Assembly (NCBI GenBank): GCA_028706795.1
Contig: JAQTVK010000034.1
Span: 1-8,142, forward strand
Direction of reading: 5' to 3'
DNA length: 8,142 nt
Source of the DNA: Candidatus Omnitrophota bacterium
GTDB taxonomy: Bacteria; Omnitrophota; Gorgyraeia; Pluralincolimonadales; Pluralincolimonadaceae
Part shown: positions 1 to 6,956 of the stretch, in pieces
Layout: the number at the start of each line of letters is the position of its first letter
Numbering within the stretch: position 1 is the stretch's first letter
Translations under genes and position numbers: made by a program
Notes under the pieces: model-generated
Database searches by the model: none
Seen by the model: only the letters and a program-made list of their open reading frames with translations
Told to the model about the DNA's origin: nothing

Positions 1-1836
1 ATACTCTCGCGCAGGACGAAAAATAACCCGGTGCTACTTGGAGAGGCCGGCGTCGGCAAGACCGCGATAGTCGAAGGCCTGGCGCAGAAGATCATAAAAG
101 GCGATATTCCCGAGATACTGCGCGATAAGAGGGTGATAATCCTCGACCTCGCGATGATGGTGGCAGGCACTAAATACAGGGGGCAGTTCGAGGAGCGCAT
201 AAAGGCGGTCATGGACGAGATAAAGCGCTCGGAGAACATAATCATATTTATCGACGAGCTGCACACGCTGGTAGGGGCGGGCGGCGCCGAGGGGGCGATC
301 GACGCGTCCAACATCCTGAAGCCGGCATTATCGCGCGGTGAGATACAATGCATCGGCGCGACGACGCTCGATGAATACAGGAAGCACATAGAGAAGGACG
401 CGGCGCTGGAGCGCAGGTTCCAGACGATCATGGTCGAGCCGCCCAGCGTCGACGAGACGATAGAGATATTGAAGGGCCTCAGGGATAAATATGAGGCGCA
501 CCACAAGGTCAAGTTCACAGACGAGGCGTTAGTGGCCGCGGCTAAACTTTCCGACCAGTATATATCCGGACGCTACCTCCCGGACAAGGCGATAGACCTC
601 ATAGACGAGGCCGGTTCCCGCGCGCGCCTGAACGTGATGACCGCTCCTCCGGATATCAAGGAGGTCGAGAAGGAGATGGACCAGATACGCAAGGAGAAAG
701 AGGCCGCGGTAAAAGGACAGGATTTCGAGAAAGCGGCGGGCCTGCGCGACACGGAACGCGAATTGAAAAGCCGGCTTGAGAAAGGCCGGAAGGAATGGTC
801 TAAATCCAAGGCCGAGGCTTACCCGCAGGTCAGCGAGGAGGATATCGCCGAGATAGTGGCGAAATGGACCGGCATTCCGATCGTAAAGCTCGAGGAGAAG
901 GAGAGTGTCAAGCTCCTCAAGATGGAAGAGGACCTCCACTCGCGCGTCATCGGGCAGGACGAGGCGATAAACGCGATAGCCAACGCTGTCAGGCGCTCAC
1001 GCGCCGGGCTCAAGGACCCGAAGAGGCCGATAGGCTCGTTCGTATTCCTCGGGCCGACAGGCGTCGGCAAGACGCTTCTCGCGAAGGCGCTCGCCGGGTT
1101 CATGTTCGGCGACGAAGACGCGATCATACAGGTCGACATGTCCGAATACATGGAAAAATTCAATGTCTCTAGGCTCGTCGGGGCTCCCCCTGGTTACGTT
1201 GGCTATGAAGAAGGGGGCCAGCTTACCGAGAAGGTCAGGCGCCGCCCGTATTCGGTCGTCCTGCTCGACGAGATCGAGAAAGCGCATCCGGACGTATTCA
1301 ATATACTCCTGCAGGTCCTCGAGGAAGGCCGGCTTACCGATTCTTTCGGGAGGCGGGTGGATTTCAAGAATACGATAGTTATCATGACCTCTAACCTCGG
1401 CGCCGAGATGTTCAAGAAACAGGGCTCCCTCGGATTCAAGTCCGAGAAGGAGGAGATGACCTACCAGACGATGAAGACAAAACTCCTTGACGAGGTCAAG
1501 AAGACTTTTAAGCCCGAGTTCCTTAACAGGGTCGATGATATAATAGTCTTCAAACCGCTCACCAAGGACGACCTATATAAGATCGTCGAACTGGAAGTCA
1601 CAGAAGTGAAGAACAGGCTCAAGGAGCAGCACGGCATAATCATCGATCTCAATAAAGGCGCCATCGATTTCCTGATCGAAAAAGGGTTCGACCCCGTATA
1701 CGGCGCGAGGCCGATAAAGAGGACGATACAGAGATTCGTCGAGGACCCTCTTGCCGAGGAGATAATCTCCGGCAGGTTGCAGAAAGGCAAGACCGTCAAG
1801 GTAGGCGCGAAAGTAGACCATCTGACTTTTGAGTAA
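1..1836 (+). CDS. clpC: ATP-dependent unfoldase ClpC (5'-partial)
   Basis: Class I Clp/Hsp100 AAA+ unfoldase, a cytoplasmic hexamer that threads substrates into ClpP. The window holds the last 611 residues. The reading frame is open from base 1, so the Clp_N repeats and about 200 residues lie upstream; the GTG at 31 is an internal Val codon, not the start. Visible in order: D1 Walker A GEAGVGKT (40-63), pore loop GTKYRG (166-183), Walker B with IDELH (from 250), an ALERR arginine-finger region near 403, a UVR motif (about 691-750) in the middle domain, D2 Walker A GPTGVGKT (1051-1074), GYVG pore loop (1192-1203) and Walker B LLDEIEKAH. The UVR motif marks ClpC rather than ClpB. GSLGF, with LGF at 1429-1437, sits where ClpC carries its ClpP-docking loop, which ClpB lacks. 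The first Walker A has Ala where Pro is usual (GEPGVGKT). Identification is secure; ClpP partnership is inferred. Confidence 0.96.
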   Translation: MLSRRTKNNPVLLGEAGVGKTAIVEGLAQKIIKGDIPEILRDKRVIILDLAMMVAGTKYRGQFEERIKAVMDEIKRSENIIIFIDELHTLVGAGGAEGAIDASNILKPALSRGEIQCIGATTLDEYRKHIEKDAALERRFQTIMVEPPSVDETIEILKGLRDKYEAHHKVKFTDEALVAAAKLSDQYISGRYLPDKAIDLIDEAGSRARLNVMTAPPDIKEVEKEMDQIRKEKEAAVKGQDFEKAAGLRDTERELKSRLEKGRKEWSKSKAEAYPQVSEEDIAEIVAKWTGIPIVKLEEKESVKLLKMEEDLHSRVIGQDEAINAIANAVRRSRAGLKDPKRPIGSFVFLGPTGVGKTLLAKALAGFMFGDEDAIIQVDMSEYMEKFNVSRLVGAPPGYVGYEEGGQLTEKVRRRPYSVVLLDEIEKAHPDVFNILLQVLEEGRLTDSFGRRVDFKNTIVIMTSNLGAEMFKKQGSLGFKSEKEEMTYQTMKTKLLDEVKKTFKPEFLNRVDDIIVFKPLTKDDLYKIVELEVTEVKNRLKEQHGIIIDLNKGAIDFLIEKGFDPVYGARPIKRTIQRFVEDPLAEEIISGRLQKGKTVKVGAKVDHLTFE

Positions 1837-1839
1837 ACC

Positions 1840-1844
1840 GGAGG
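1840..1844 (+). promoter_or_regulatory. Shine-Dalgarno that supports a TTG start
   Basis: GGAGG lies 10 nt upstream of the TTG at 1855 and just after the clpC stop codon. The next in-frame ATG codons (1975, 1978) would remove the hydrophobic N-terminal segment. The site therefore supports TTG as the true start of the TamB-like gene. Confidence 0.7.
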
Positions 1845-1854
1845 CGGTGCCGAT

Positions 1855-3642
1855 TTGAGACATAGACCGAGGCCGGCGTTGATCATTCTTGGATTGGCGG
1901 CGCTGGCCGTGCTCGTATTCATAGACCTGCAGGGCAACTATTTTTTCAGGGAATTCAAGGCCAGGTCGCTCGCCATGATGAGGGAGAAGATCGGGCTTGA
2001 AGGCGAGATAGGCAGCGTCGAGGGCGGGATATTCAGGGGCGTCGTCCTTAAGGATGTCAGGCTCTACGGCGCGTCTCCGTCGCAGGCTAAACGCGTCTTC
2101 TTTTCTTCGGACGCGATCGAACTTAATTACCGGTTGTGGGACATAGCCCTCGGAAAATACGGCAGGCTTGAGAAGATAACTTTCATAATGCCTAAAGTAT
2201 ATTTCTTAGGGGCGGAGAATAGGCTGCCGACGGTCCCGAAGACCTTTGAGCCGGAGTGGAAAGAAGTAGCCGTATCTGTAAAAGACGGCTCTTTTTATAA
2301 TGCCCAGGGAGCTTTGGTCGTATCGGAAGTGAACGGCGATTTCAAGCTGAGCGAGCGGGGCATAGAATCGCATAACGTGACGGCAGGTATCCTGGGGCAG
2401 AGGTTCGCTGGAAAAGGCAGCGTCGGCTTCCCGGTAGAGCGGTCGGCGGTAAAAATAGAGGGTTTGATAAAGGGCCAGGGTTACACGCTGAAGCTCCGGC
2501 TCGACGGCATCCTCGACAGGGTGTTCGTGCACGGCTCTTTTGATATATTTGATAAGATGAACCTGGATTTCTCGGGCAGCGTCGCCAAGACCGAGGGGGG
2601 GCTTGCCTTCAATGATTTCAAGTTCGGCCCGAAAGCGATAGTCAGCGGCGTCCTCCAGACGGCTGACAAAAGTTTTTGTATCGACCTGTATCCGGAGGAT
2701 ATAAGCGGTAACGCTACCGCGATGGGAGAGGTCAGCAGGTTCTGCCTCTCGGGAGACTTGTCGAAACTTCCCTATTTCACCTTGACGGTAAACGCTAACC
2801 ATCTTAAGGCGATAGGATTCGATATCCTCTCGAATTATTACATCAGCGGCAAGCTTAATTACGGCGCGAACGACAAATTCGAATCGGTAACCGGCGATTT
2901 CAGCACTTCAGGCTCGGTGATAAATTATGAACCGATAAGGGAAGTGAAGGGCGCGTACGAATTCAAGGACGGGGTGATAAAACTGACCGGCATAAATTAC
3001 GGCGATGTCGTTTACGCGAACGGCACCGTCGGCACAGGAAAGGAGGCCGGCCTCGACCTACATTTTAAGTTCAAAGGGGCCCAGCTCGGGGGCCTTACCG
3101 ACCTCGCGATGGAAAAGGGGACGGTATCCGGGCTCGTATTCGGCGACATGGACATAAGCGGCGGCGTCGGCAAGGAGATGACTATCGACGGCCAGCTAGA
3201 GTTCCTCAACGGCAACATAAGCACGGTGCTCTACAATTCCGCGAAGATAACGTTAAGGGGCAAGAGTTCTGCCCTTGAATTTATCGATTCAAAAGTCTAT
3301 ACTGGTGACCAGGTCCTCATGTTTGAGGGCAGGGTGGATCTGCGGGATATCGGGACGCCGCGCCTCTTCCGCAACGTCGTGATAAAAGCCGACCAGAACA
3401 CGGTCGTGTGGGCGGGCGCAAATACGATAAAGGCGCCGGCCGGGGAAGAATACGCGGCCGGGGCGGACGCGAACGAACAGTTCAAGGTAAACCTGAAGAC
3501 TTACGAGTCCCAACAGGGCAACCAGGTGCCGCGGCAGGCGACAGCGGATGCGGAGAGTAAACTTGCGAACCAGTCGAAAACTAAATTGAAGATGAAGGAG
3601 AACGAGGATTTCTTCGGGGTCGAACACAAAGTGAGGTTCTGA
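1855..3642 (+). CDS. TamB/AsmA-like envelope protein (predicted lipid-bridge family)
   Basis: A 595-residue protein that I assign by architecture to the AsmA/TamB (repeating beta-groove) superfamily; the exact subfamily is unresolved. Residues 7-25 form one hydrophobic anchor with no lipobox, preceded by Arg residues, which suggests a periplasmic body anchored in the inner membrane. Residues 52-72 (GSVEGGIFRG followed by VVLKDVRLYG) match the typical AsmA/TamB opening, and residues 87-117 match the following strand pattern ending in IMPKVYF. The rest is mostly alternating polar and hydrophobic strands with frequent Gly and Asp turns. Residues about 535-580 are polar and low in complexity. The last residues, FFGVEHKVRF, form an amphipathic strand ending in Phe. 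It is about half the length of E. coli TamB. TTG is chosen as start because of the GGAGG 10 nt upstream and because it keeps the anchor. The gene lies 18 nt after clpC and 4 nt before mlaE, which suggests a role with the Mla transporter. It could also be another AsmA-like or DUF748-type protein. Confidence 0.65.
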   Translation: MRHRPRPALIILGLAALAVLVFIDLQGNYFFREFKARSLAMMREKIGLEGEIGSVEGGIFRGVVLKDVRLYGASPSQAKRVFFSSDAIELNYRLWDIALGKYGRLEKITFIMPKVYFLGAENRLPTVPKTFEPEWKEVAVSVKDGSFYNAQGALVVSEVNGDFKLSERGIESHNVTAGILGQRFAGKGSVGFPVERSAVKIEGLIKGQGYTLKLRLDGILDRVFVHGSFDIFDKMNLDFSGSVAKTEGGLAFNDFKFGPKAIVSGVLQTADKSFCIDLYPEDISGNATAMGEVSRFCLSGDLSKLPYFTLTVNANHLKAIGFDILSNYYISGKLNYGANDKFESVTGDFSTSGSVINYEPIREVKGAYEFKDGVIKLTGINYGDVVYANGTVGTGKEAGLDLHFKFKGAQLGGLTDLAMEKGTVSGLVFGDMDISGGVGKEMTIDGQLEFLNGNISTVLYNSAKITLRGKSSALEFIDSKVYTGDQVLMFEGRVDLRDIGTPRLFRNVVIKADQNTVVWAGANTIKAPAGEEYAAGADANEQFKVNLKTYESQQGNQVPRQATADAESKLANQSKTKLKMKENEDFFGVEHKVRF

Positions 3643-3646
3643 TAAT

Positions 3647-4432
3647 ATGAACGGTTGGATAACGACGCTGGGCGAAAGGTTCCTGAATTTTATCCGTTAC
3701 GCCGGCGGAATATCCGTTTTATTCGTGCGGACGATATTCTGGGTGTTCGTGCCGCCGCTCAGGGGCAGGCAGGTCCTCGACCAGATGGTCAAGGTCGGCG
3801 TCGACAGCCTGCCGATAGTCTTCCTCACCAGTCTCTTTACCGGCATGGTCCTCGCGCTGCAGAGCGCTTACCAGATGCAGAAGATGGAGGCGAAGCTCTA
3901 TATAGCGAGCCTCGTCGCGCTCTCGATAACCAGGGAGCTGGGGCCGGTCCTGACCGCGCTTGTGGTCGCGGGGCGAATCGGCGCCTCGATCGCCGCCGAA
4001 CTCGGCACCATGAAGGTAACCGAGCAGATAGACGCACTCGAGACGCTGGCGACGAACCCGATAAAATACCTTGTGGTGCCCAGGTTCATCGCGCTGTTTT
4101 TTATGCTGCCGCTCTTGACGATATACGCCGATATCGTAGGCATATTCGGCGGGTATATGATCGGCGTCTGGAGGCTGAATATACTCCATAACCTTTACTG
4201 GGACATGACCTGGAACCCGCTTCACATCAAAGATATCGTCACGGGTATCATCAAGGCCTTCGCTTTCGGCGTCATAATATGCATAGTGGCCTGTTACGAG
4301 GGGATGAGGGTGGAAGGAGGCGCCGAGGGCGTGGGCGCGGCGACGACGAAGGCGGTCGTCATAGCGTTCATACTCATAATCGCGGCCGACTGCCTCTTTA
4401 CGGCGTTGTTCTATTTCGGGTTTTCATTTTAA
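3647..4432 (+). CDS. mlaE: MlaE-family ABC transporter permease
   Basis: Integral inner-membrane permease (261 aa, the usual family size) of the MCE-type phospholipid transporter; it dimerises and sits between the MlaF ATPases and the MlaD hexamer. The family signature is clear: RELGP at residues 96-100, AGRIGASIAAELGTM at 108-122, and EQIDAL at 126-131, the region that couples to the ATPase. The amphipathic N-terminus (residues 1-40) precedes hydrophobic segments at about 52-72, 88-108, 145-172, 202-216 and 234-258. The C-terminal stretch with GAATTKAVV is also typical. The ATG is preceded by GAGG with a 10-nt spacer, placed inside the end of the TamB-like gene. The stop is separated from mlaF by only 2 nt. 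Direction of lipid movement cannot be told from sequence. Confidence 0.95.
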   Translation: MNGWITTLGERFLNFIRYAGGISVLFVRTIFWVFVPPLRGRQVLDQMVKVGVDSLPIVFLTSLFTGMVLALQSAYQMQKMEAKLYIASLVALSITRELGPVLTALVVAGRIGASIAAELGTMKVTEQIDALETLATNPIKYLVVPRFIALFFMLPLLTIYADIVGIFGGYMIGVWRLNILHNLYWDMTWNPLHIKDIVTGIIKAFAFGVIICIVACYEGMRVEGGAEGVGAATTKAVVIAFILIIAADCLFTALFYFGFSF

Positions 4433-4434
4433 AT

Positions 4435-5184
4435 ATGATAGAATTGATCAATATAAGCAAATCATTCGACGACCACATGGTCCTCGATAACATGAACCTG
4501 ACGATACAGGACGGGGAGACGATCGTCATCATCGGCCGTTCCGGCATAGGGAAGAGCGTTACCCTGAAACATATAATCGGCTTGATGAAGCCCGATTCCG
4601 GGCAGGTCATCGTCGACGGACAGGATATAACCAGGCTCGACGCGAAGGGCCTGAATGAGATGAGGCTGAAATTCGGCATGCTGTTCCAGGGCGCGGCGCT
4701 ATTCGATTCCCTGAACGTGCGCGATAACGTGGCATTCAATCTTATAGAACATAGCAAGATGGACGATAAGGCCATAGACAAGAGGGTGGCCGAATGCCTG
4801 GAGCTTGTAGGCCTGCGGGGCATAGAACACCTGAGCCCGGCGGAACTTTCCGGCGGCATGAGGAAGCGCGTCGGCCTCGCCCGCGCGATATGCATGAACC
4901 CGAAGATAATCCTTTATGATGAGCCGACGACCGGCGTCGACCCGATAATGGCGGACGCGGTGAACGACCTCATCAAGGACCTTCAGGCGAAGCTGAAGAC
5001 CACCGCGGTCGCAGTCACGCACGATATGACCTCGGCCTATAAAATAGCCGACAGGATCGCGATGCTCTACAAGGGAAAGATCGTCGAGAGCGGCACGCCG
5101 GACGAGATAAAGAACACCAAGAATCCGGTCGTTAAACAGTTCATAACCGGCGCGGCCACAGGGCCGATAACAGAGGACTCATGA
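4435..5184 (+). CDS. mlaF: MlaF-family ABC transporter ATPase
   Basis: ATP-binding subunit (249 aa) that powers the MlaE permease from the cytoplasmic face. All ABC motifs are present: Walker A GRSGIGKS (residues 34-41), Q-loop Gln85 in FQGAALFDSL, signature LSGGM (138-142, the MlaF form of LSGGQ), Walker B IILYDE (158-163), D-loop TGVDP (166-170; Val in place of the usual Leu) and H-loop His196 in VTHD. The C-terminal QFITGAATGP resembles the MlaF tail that contacts the partner subunit. The frame stays open upstream to 4279, but ATG 4435 is chosen because the protein then begins with MIELINISKSF, the normal first strand of the ABC domain, and because an earlier start would overlap mlaE by more than 150 nt. 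The Shine-Dalgarno is weak, and the 2-nt gap suggests translational coupling to mlaE. Confidence 0.95.
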   Translation: MIELINISKSFDDHMVLDNMNLTIQDGETIVIIGRSGIGKSVTLKHIIGLMKPDSGQVIVDGQDITRLDAKGLNEMRLKFGMLFQGAALFDSLNVRDNVAFNLIEHSKMDDKAIDKRVAECLELVGLRGIEHLSPAELSGGMRKRVGLARAICMNPKIILYDEPTTGVDPIMADAVNDLIKDLQAKLKTTAVAVTHDMTSAYKIADRIAMLYKGKIVESGTPDEIKNTKNPVVKQFITGAATGPITEDS

Positions 5185-5197
5185 TGATCATTTTTTC

Positions 5198-5204
5198 GAG
5201 GAGG
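5198..5204 (+). promoter_or_regulatory. Shine-Dalgarno of mlaD
   Basis: GAGGAGG, 5 nt upstream of the mlaD ATG at 5210, in the 25-nt gap after mlaF. It follows a short T-run (5191-5196) that is not preceded by a strong stem, so I read this gap as a ribosome loading site and not a terminator. Confidence 0.7.
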
Positions 5205-5209
5205 TTCAG

Positions 5210-5920
5210 ATGAAAAAGATGGATCTGGAATTCAAGGTCGGTATCTTTGTGGCGATCGGCATCGCTATCCTGATGTCCATGGTCTTTTCGCTGAAGGAGC
5301 TCAAGTACGCCCAGCAGAAATATACGATAAAGGTGCGTTTTGGTTTTGCCAACGGCATCGAGGTCGCCGCGCCGGTAAGGGTCGCGGGCGTCCAGGTCGG
5401 GGAAGTAAAGAATATCGAGATCGTCGAGAACAAGGAAGCCAATAGGATGGCCGTCGACCTGTATGTCTGGCTCGATAAGAAGATAAAAGTCGAGAAGGAC
5501 GCAGAGGCGTTCATAAACACGCTCGGGCTTATCGGGGAGAAGTACGTGGAGATCCTCCCGGGCACTCCGGGAAGCGAGGCGTTGAAACCGGGCGACAGGC
5601 TGGTGGGAAGGGAGTCGGTGCCGATAGAGAAGTTGACCGAGAAGGGCTACGAGATAGCGACCGGCCTCGGCGATACGATAAAACATTTCAATAAGCTTAT
5701 CGGTGACCCGGAGACGCAGACCGCGTTCAAGGCGACCATGCTCGACCTCAGGAAATTCATGGCGTCAGCGAATACGGTCATGGACAAGGTAAAGGCCGGG
5801 GAAGGGACCGTCGGGAAGCTTTTTATGGACGAGGGCTTGTATAACGAGTTGGACGCCTTCGTCAAGGATATCAAGGCTCACCCCTGGAAGCTGCTTTCGA
5901 AGCCGAGGGGAGAGAAGTAG
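5210..5920 (+). CDS. mlaD: MlaD-like MCE-domain protein
   Basis: Periplasmic lipid-binding subunit (236 aa) of the MCE transporter, anchored by one transmembrane helix (residues 10-28) behind a short charged cytoplasmic N-terminus. A single MCE domain covers about residues 37-116: it opens with YTIKVRFGFANGIEVAAPV, continues with RVAGVQVGEVKNIE, and ends with NTLGLIGEKYVEILPG, whose hydrophobic loop lines the pore of the hexamer in this family. The tail (about 140-236) is predicted helical and includes GEGTVGKLFMDEGLY and DIKAHPWKLL, a pattern common in stand-alone MCE proteins. With only one MCE domain it cannot build a long PqiB- or LetB-type needle, so it probably needs another carrier across the periplasm. 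The start is set by GAGGAGG 5 nt upstream. The gene ends in tandem in-frame stops, TAG then TAA (5918-5923). Confidence 0.93.
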   Translation: MKKMDLEFKVGIFVAIGIAILMSMVFSLKELKYAQQKYTIKVRFGFANGIEVAAPVRVAGVQVGEVKNIEIVENKEANRMAVDLYVWLDKKIKVEKDAEAFINTLGLIGEKYVEILPGTPGSEALKPGDRLVGRESVPIEKLTEKGYEIATGLGDTIKHFNKLIGDPETQTAFKATMLDLRKFMASANTVMDKVKAGEGTVGKLFMDEGLYNELDAFVKDIKAHPWKLLSKPRGEK

Positions 5921-5934
5921 TAAGACAATAAAAG

Positions 5935-5945
5935 AAAGGAGGTGA
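5935..5945 (+). promoter_or_regulatory. Extended Shine-Dalgarno that sets the PIN-TRAM start
   Basis: AAAGGAGGTGA contains a 10-nt match to the complement of the 3' end of typical 16S rRNA (AAGGAGGTGA). It ends 8 nt before the ATG at 5954. The in-frame GTG at 5942 lies inside this site, so it cannot be the start used with it; ATG 5954 is preferred. This is the strongest ribosome binding site in the window. Confidence 0.85.
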
Positions 5946-5953
5946 GACAGGAA

Positions 5954-6946
5954 ATGCCATTTACGATCGTGCGCGCTTTTTTTGTGCTTCTTTGCGGCTT
6001 GATGGGTTTCGGCATGGGGGATATCTTCAAGACCACGTTCGGCGATTTCGCCCCATACGTCGGGATAGGCCTGGGCGTATTGCTGGGCCTTATCATAATA
6101 GTGCTCGAATTGACATCGAAGAGGGTCTCGATAAAAGGCCTTTCGGCCGCGGTCTTCGGGATAGTGTTCGGCATATTGTTCGCCCGGCTTATAATCGAGG
6201 TCTTCAAGCTGATGAATATGCCGGAGGACGTCAACGGCGTCCTCATAGTCGTTTTCGCCTATCTGGGCATGGTCATGGCGTTAAGGGGCAAGGATGAGTT
6301 CAACATAATAATCCCTTACGTCAAGTTAAGGAGGGAGGACCAGCGCGAGGAGATCATAGTCCTCGATACATCCGTAATCATAGACGGCAGGATCGCCGAC
6401 ATATGCCATACGAAGTTCATAGAGGGGAAATTGGTCATCCCGAGGTTCGTGCTTAAGGAGTTGCAGCAGATAGCCGATTCGGCGGACCCGATAAAGAGGA
6501 ACCGCGGCAGGCGCGGCCTCGATATGCTCAACAAGATCCGCAAATCCGGGCATATGGAAGTCAAGATCCACGAGGAGGACCTCCCGGAGATCCGCGACGT
6601 CGACGCGAAACTGATAAAGCTCGCGAAGATGCTCAATGCCAAGGTCTTCACCAACGATTATAACCTCAATAAGATAGCAGAGCTCCAGGGCGTGTCGGTC
6701 CTTAACATAAACGAGCTTGCCAACGCGCTGAAGCCCGTGGTCATACCGGGCGAGTTGATGGAAGCGAAGATAGTGAAGGAAGGCAAGGAGTATAACCAGG
6801 CGGTCGCGTATCTCGATGACGGGACGATGGTGGTCATCGACAACGCCAAGCACCTGATCGGGCAGACGGTAAAGGTCATAGTCACGTCGGTCCTACAGAC
6901 GGCGGCGGGAAGGATGATATTCGCGAAGCTGGAATCACAGCGATAG
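5954..6946 (+). CDS. Membrane-anchored PIN-TRAM domain protein (YacL family)
   Basis: A 330-residue YacL-type protein. The N-terminus has four hydrophobic segments (about residues 4-20, 31-49, 62-84 and 91-108). A cytoplasmic PIN nuclease-like domain (about 134-250) follows, then a C-terminal TRAM domain (about 265-328), a small beta-barrel that usually binds RNA. The PIN acidic residues appear complete: Asp138 in VLDTSVIIDGR, Glu169 in VLKELQQ, Asp217 in DAKLIKL and Asp235 in TNDYNLNK. This suggests an active metal-dependent ribonuclease, but the substrate of the family is not settled and I infer activity only from the residues. ATG 5954 is chosen over GTG 5942 because the latter lies in the Shine-Dalgarno. 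In Bacillus the homologue yacL also lies directly before ispD and ispF. The stop codon overlaps the ispD ribosome binding site. Confidence 0.93.
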   Translation: MPFTIVRAFFVLLCGLMGFGMGDIFKTTFGDFAPYVGIGLGVLLGLIIIVLELTSKRVSIKGLSAAVFGIVFGILFARLIIEVFKLMNMPEDVNGVLIVVFAYLGMVMALRGKDEFNIIIPYVKLRREDQREEIIVLDTSVIIDGRIADICHTKFIEGKLVIPRFVLKELQQIADSADPIKRNRGRRGLDMLNKIRKSGHMEVKIHEEDLPEIRDVDAKLIKLAKMLNAKVFTNDYNLNKIAELQGVSVLNINELANALKPVVIPGELMEAKIVKEGKEYNQAVAYLDDGTMVVIDNAKHLIGQTVKVIVTSVLQTAAGRMIFAKLESQR

Positions 6947-6956
6947 GAGGCCTAAT

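Noticed and set aside
1539..1544. TATAAT box inside clpC as an internal promoter
   Set aside because: It comes from Asp-Ile-Ile codons in this AUA-rich genome, and no -35-like hexamer lies at 16-18 nt upstream.
1..1836. Calling the first gene ClpB
   Set aside because: The UVR motif replaces the long ClpB coiled coil, and an LGF ClpP-docking loop is present, both marking ClpC.
2206..2802. 198-codon open frame on the minus strand within the TamB-like gene
   Set aside because: Shadow of the coding strand: codon bias of the forward gene keeps stops out of this frame. The product is rich in Arg, Leu and Tyr without a domain, and no credible start site is seen.
3655..4191. 178-codon alternative plus-strand frame within mlaE
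   Set aside because: Out-of-frame reading of mlaE giving an Arg- and Gly-rich nonsense protein, while the mlaE frame has full family motifs.
4279..4434. N-terminal extension of MlaF by 52 residues
   Set aside because: It would overlap mlaE out of frame, encodes Arg/Gly-rich sequence unlike any ABC domain, and the normal first strand begins at ATG 4435.
5184..5191. ATGATCAT palindrome after mlaF as an operator
   Set aside because: Eight bases only, formed by the stop and start codons; no second copy or promoter is nearby.
5141..5686. 181-codon open frame on the minus strand across the mlaF-mlaD junction
   Set aside because: It lies opposite the well-supported mlaD gene and its product has no recognisable motif.
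5881..5910. Possible hairpin CCCCT ... AGGGG at the end of mlaD as a terminator
   Set aside because: Only a 5-bp stem with a 20-nt interior, within coding sequence and without a following T-tract.
5942..5953. GTG 5942 as start of the PIN-TRAM protein
   Set aside because: The GTG is part of the Shine-Dalgarno AAGGAGGTGA. The ATG at 5954 has ideal spacing from that site.
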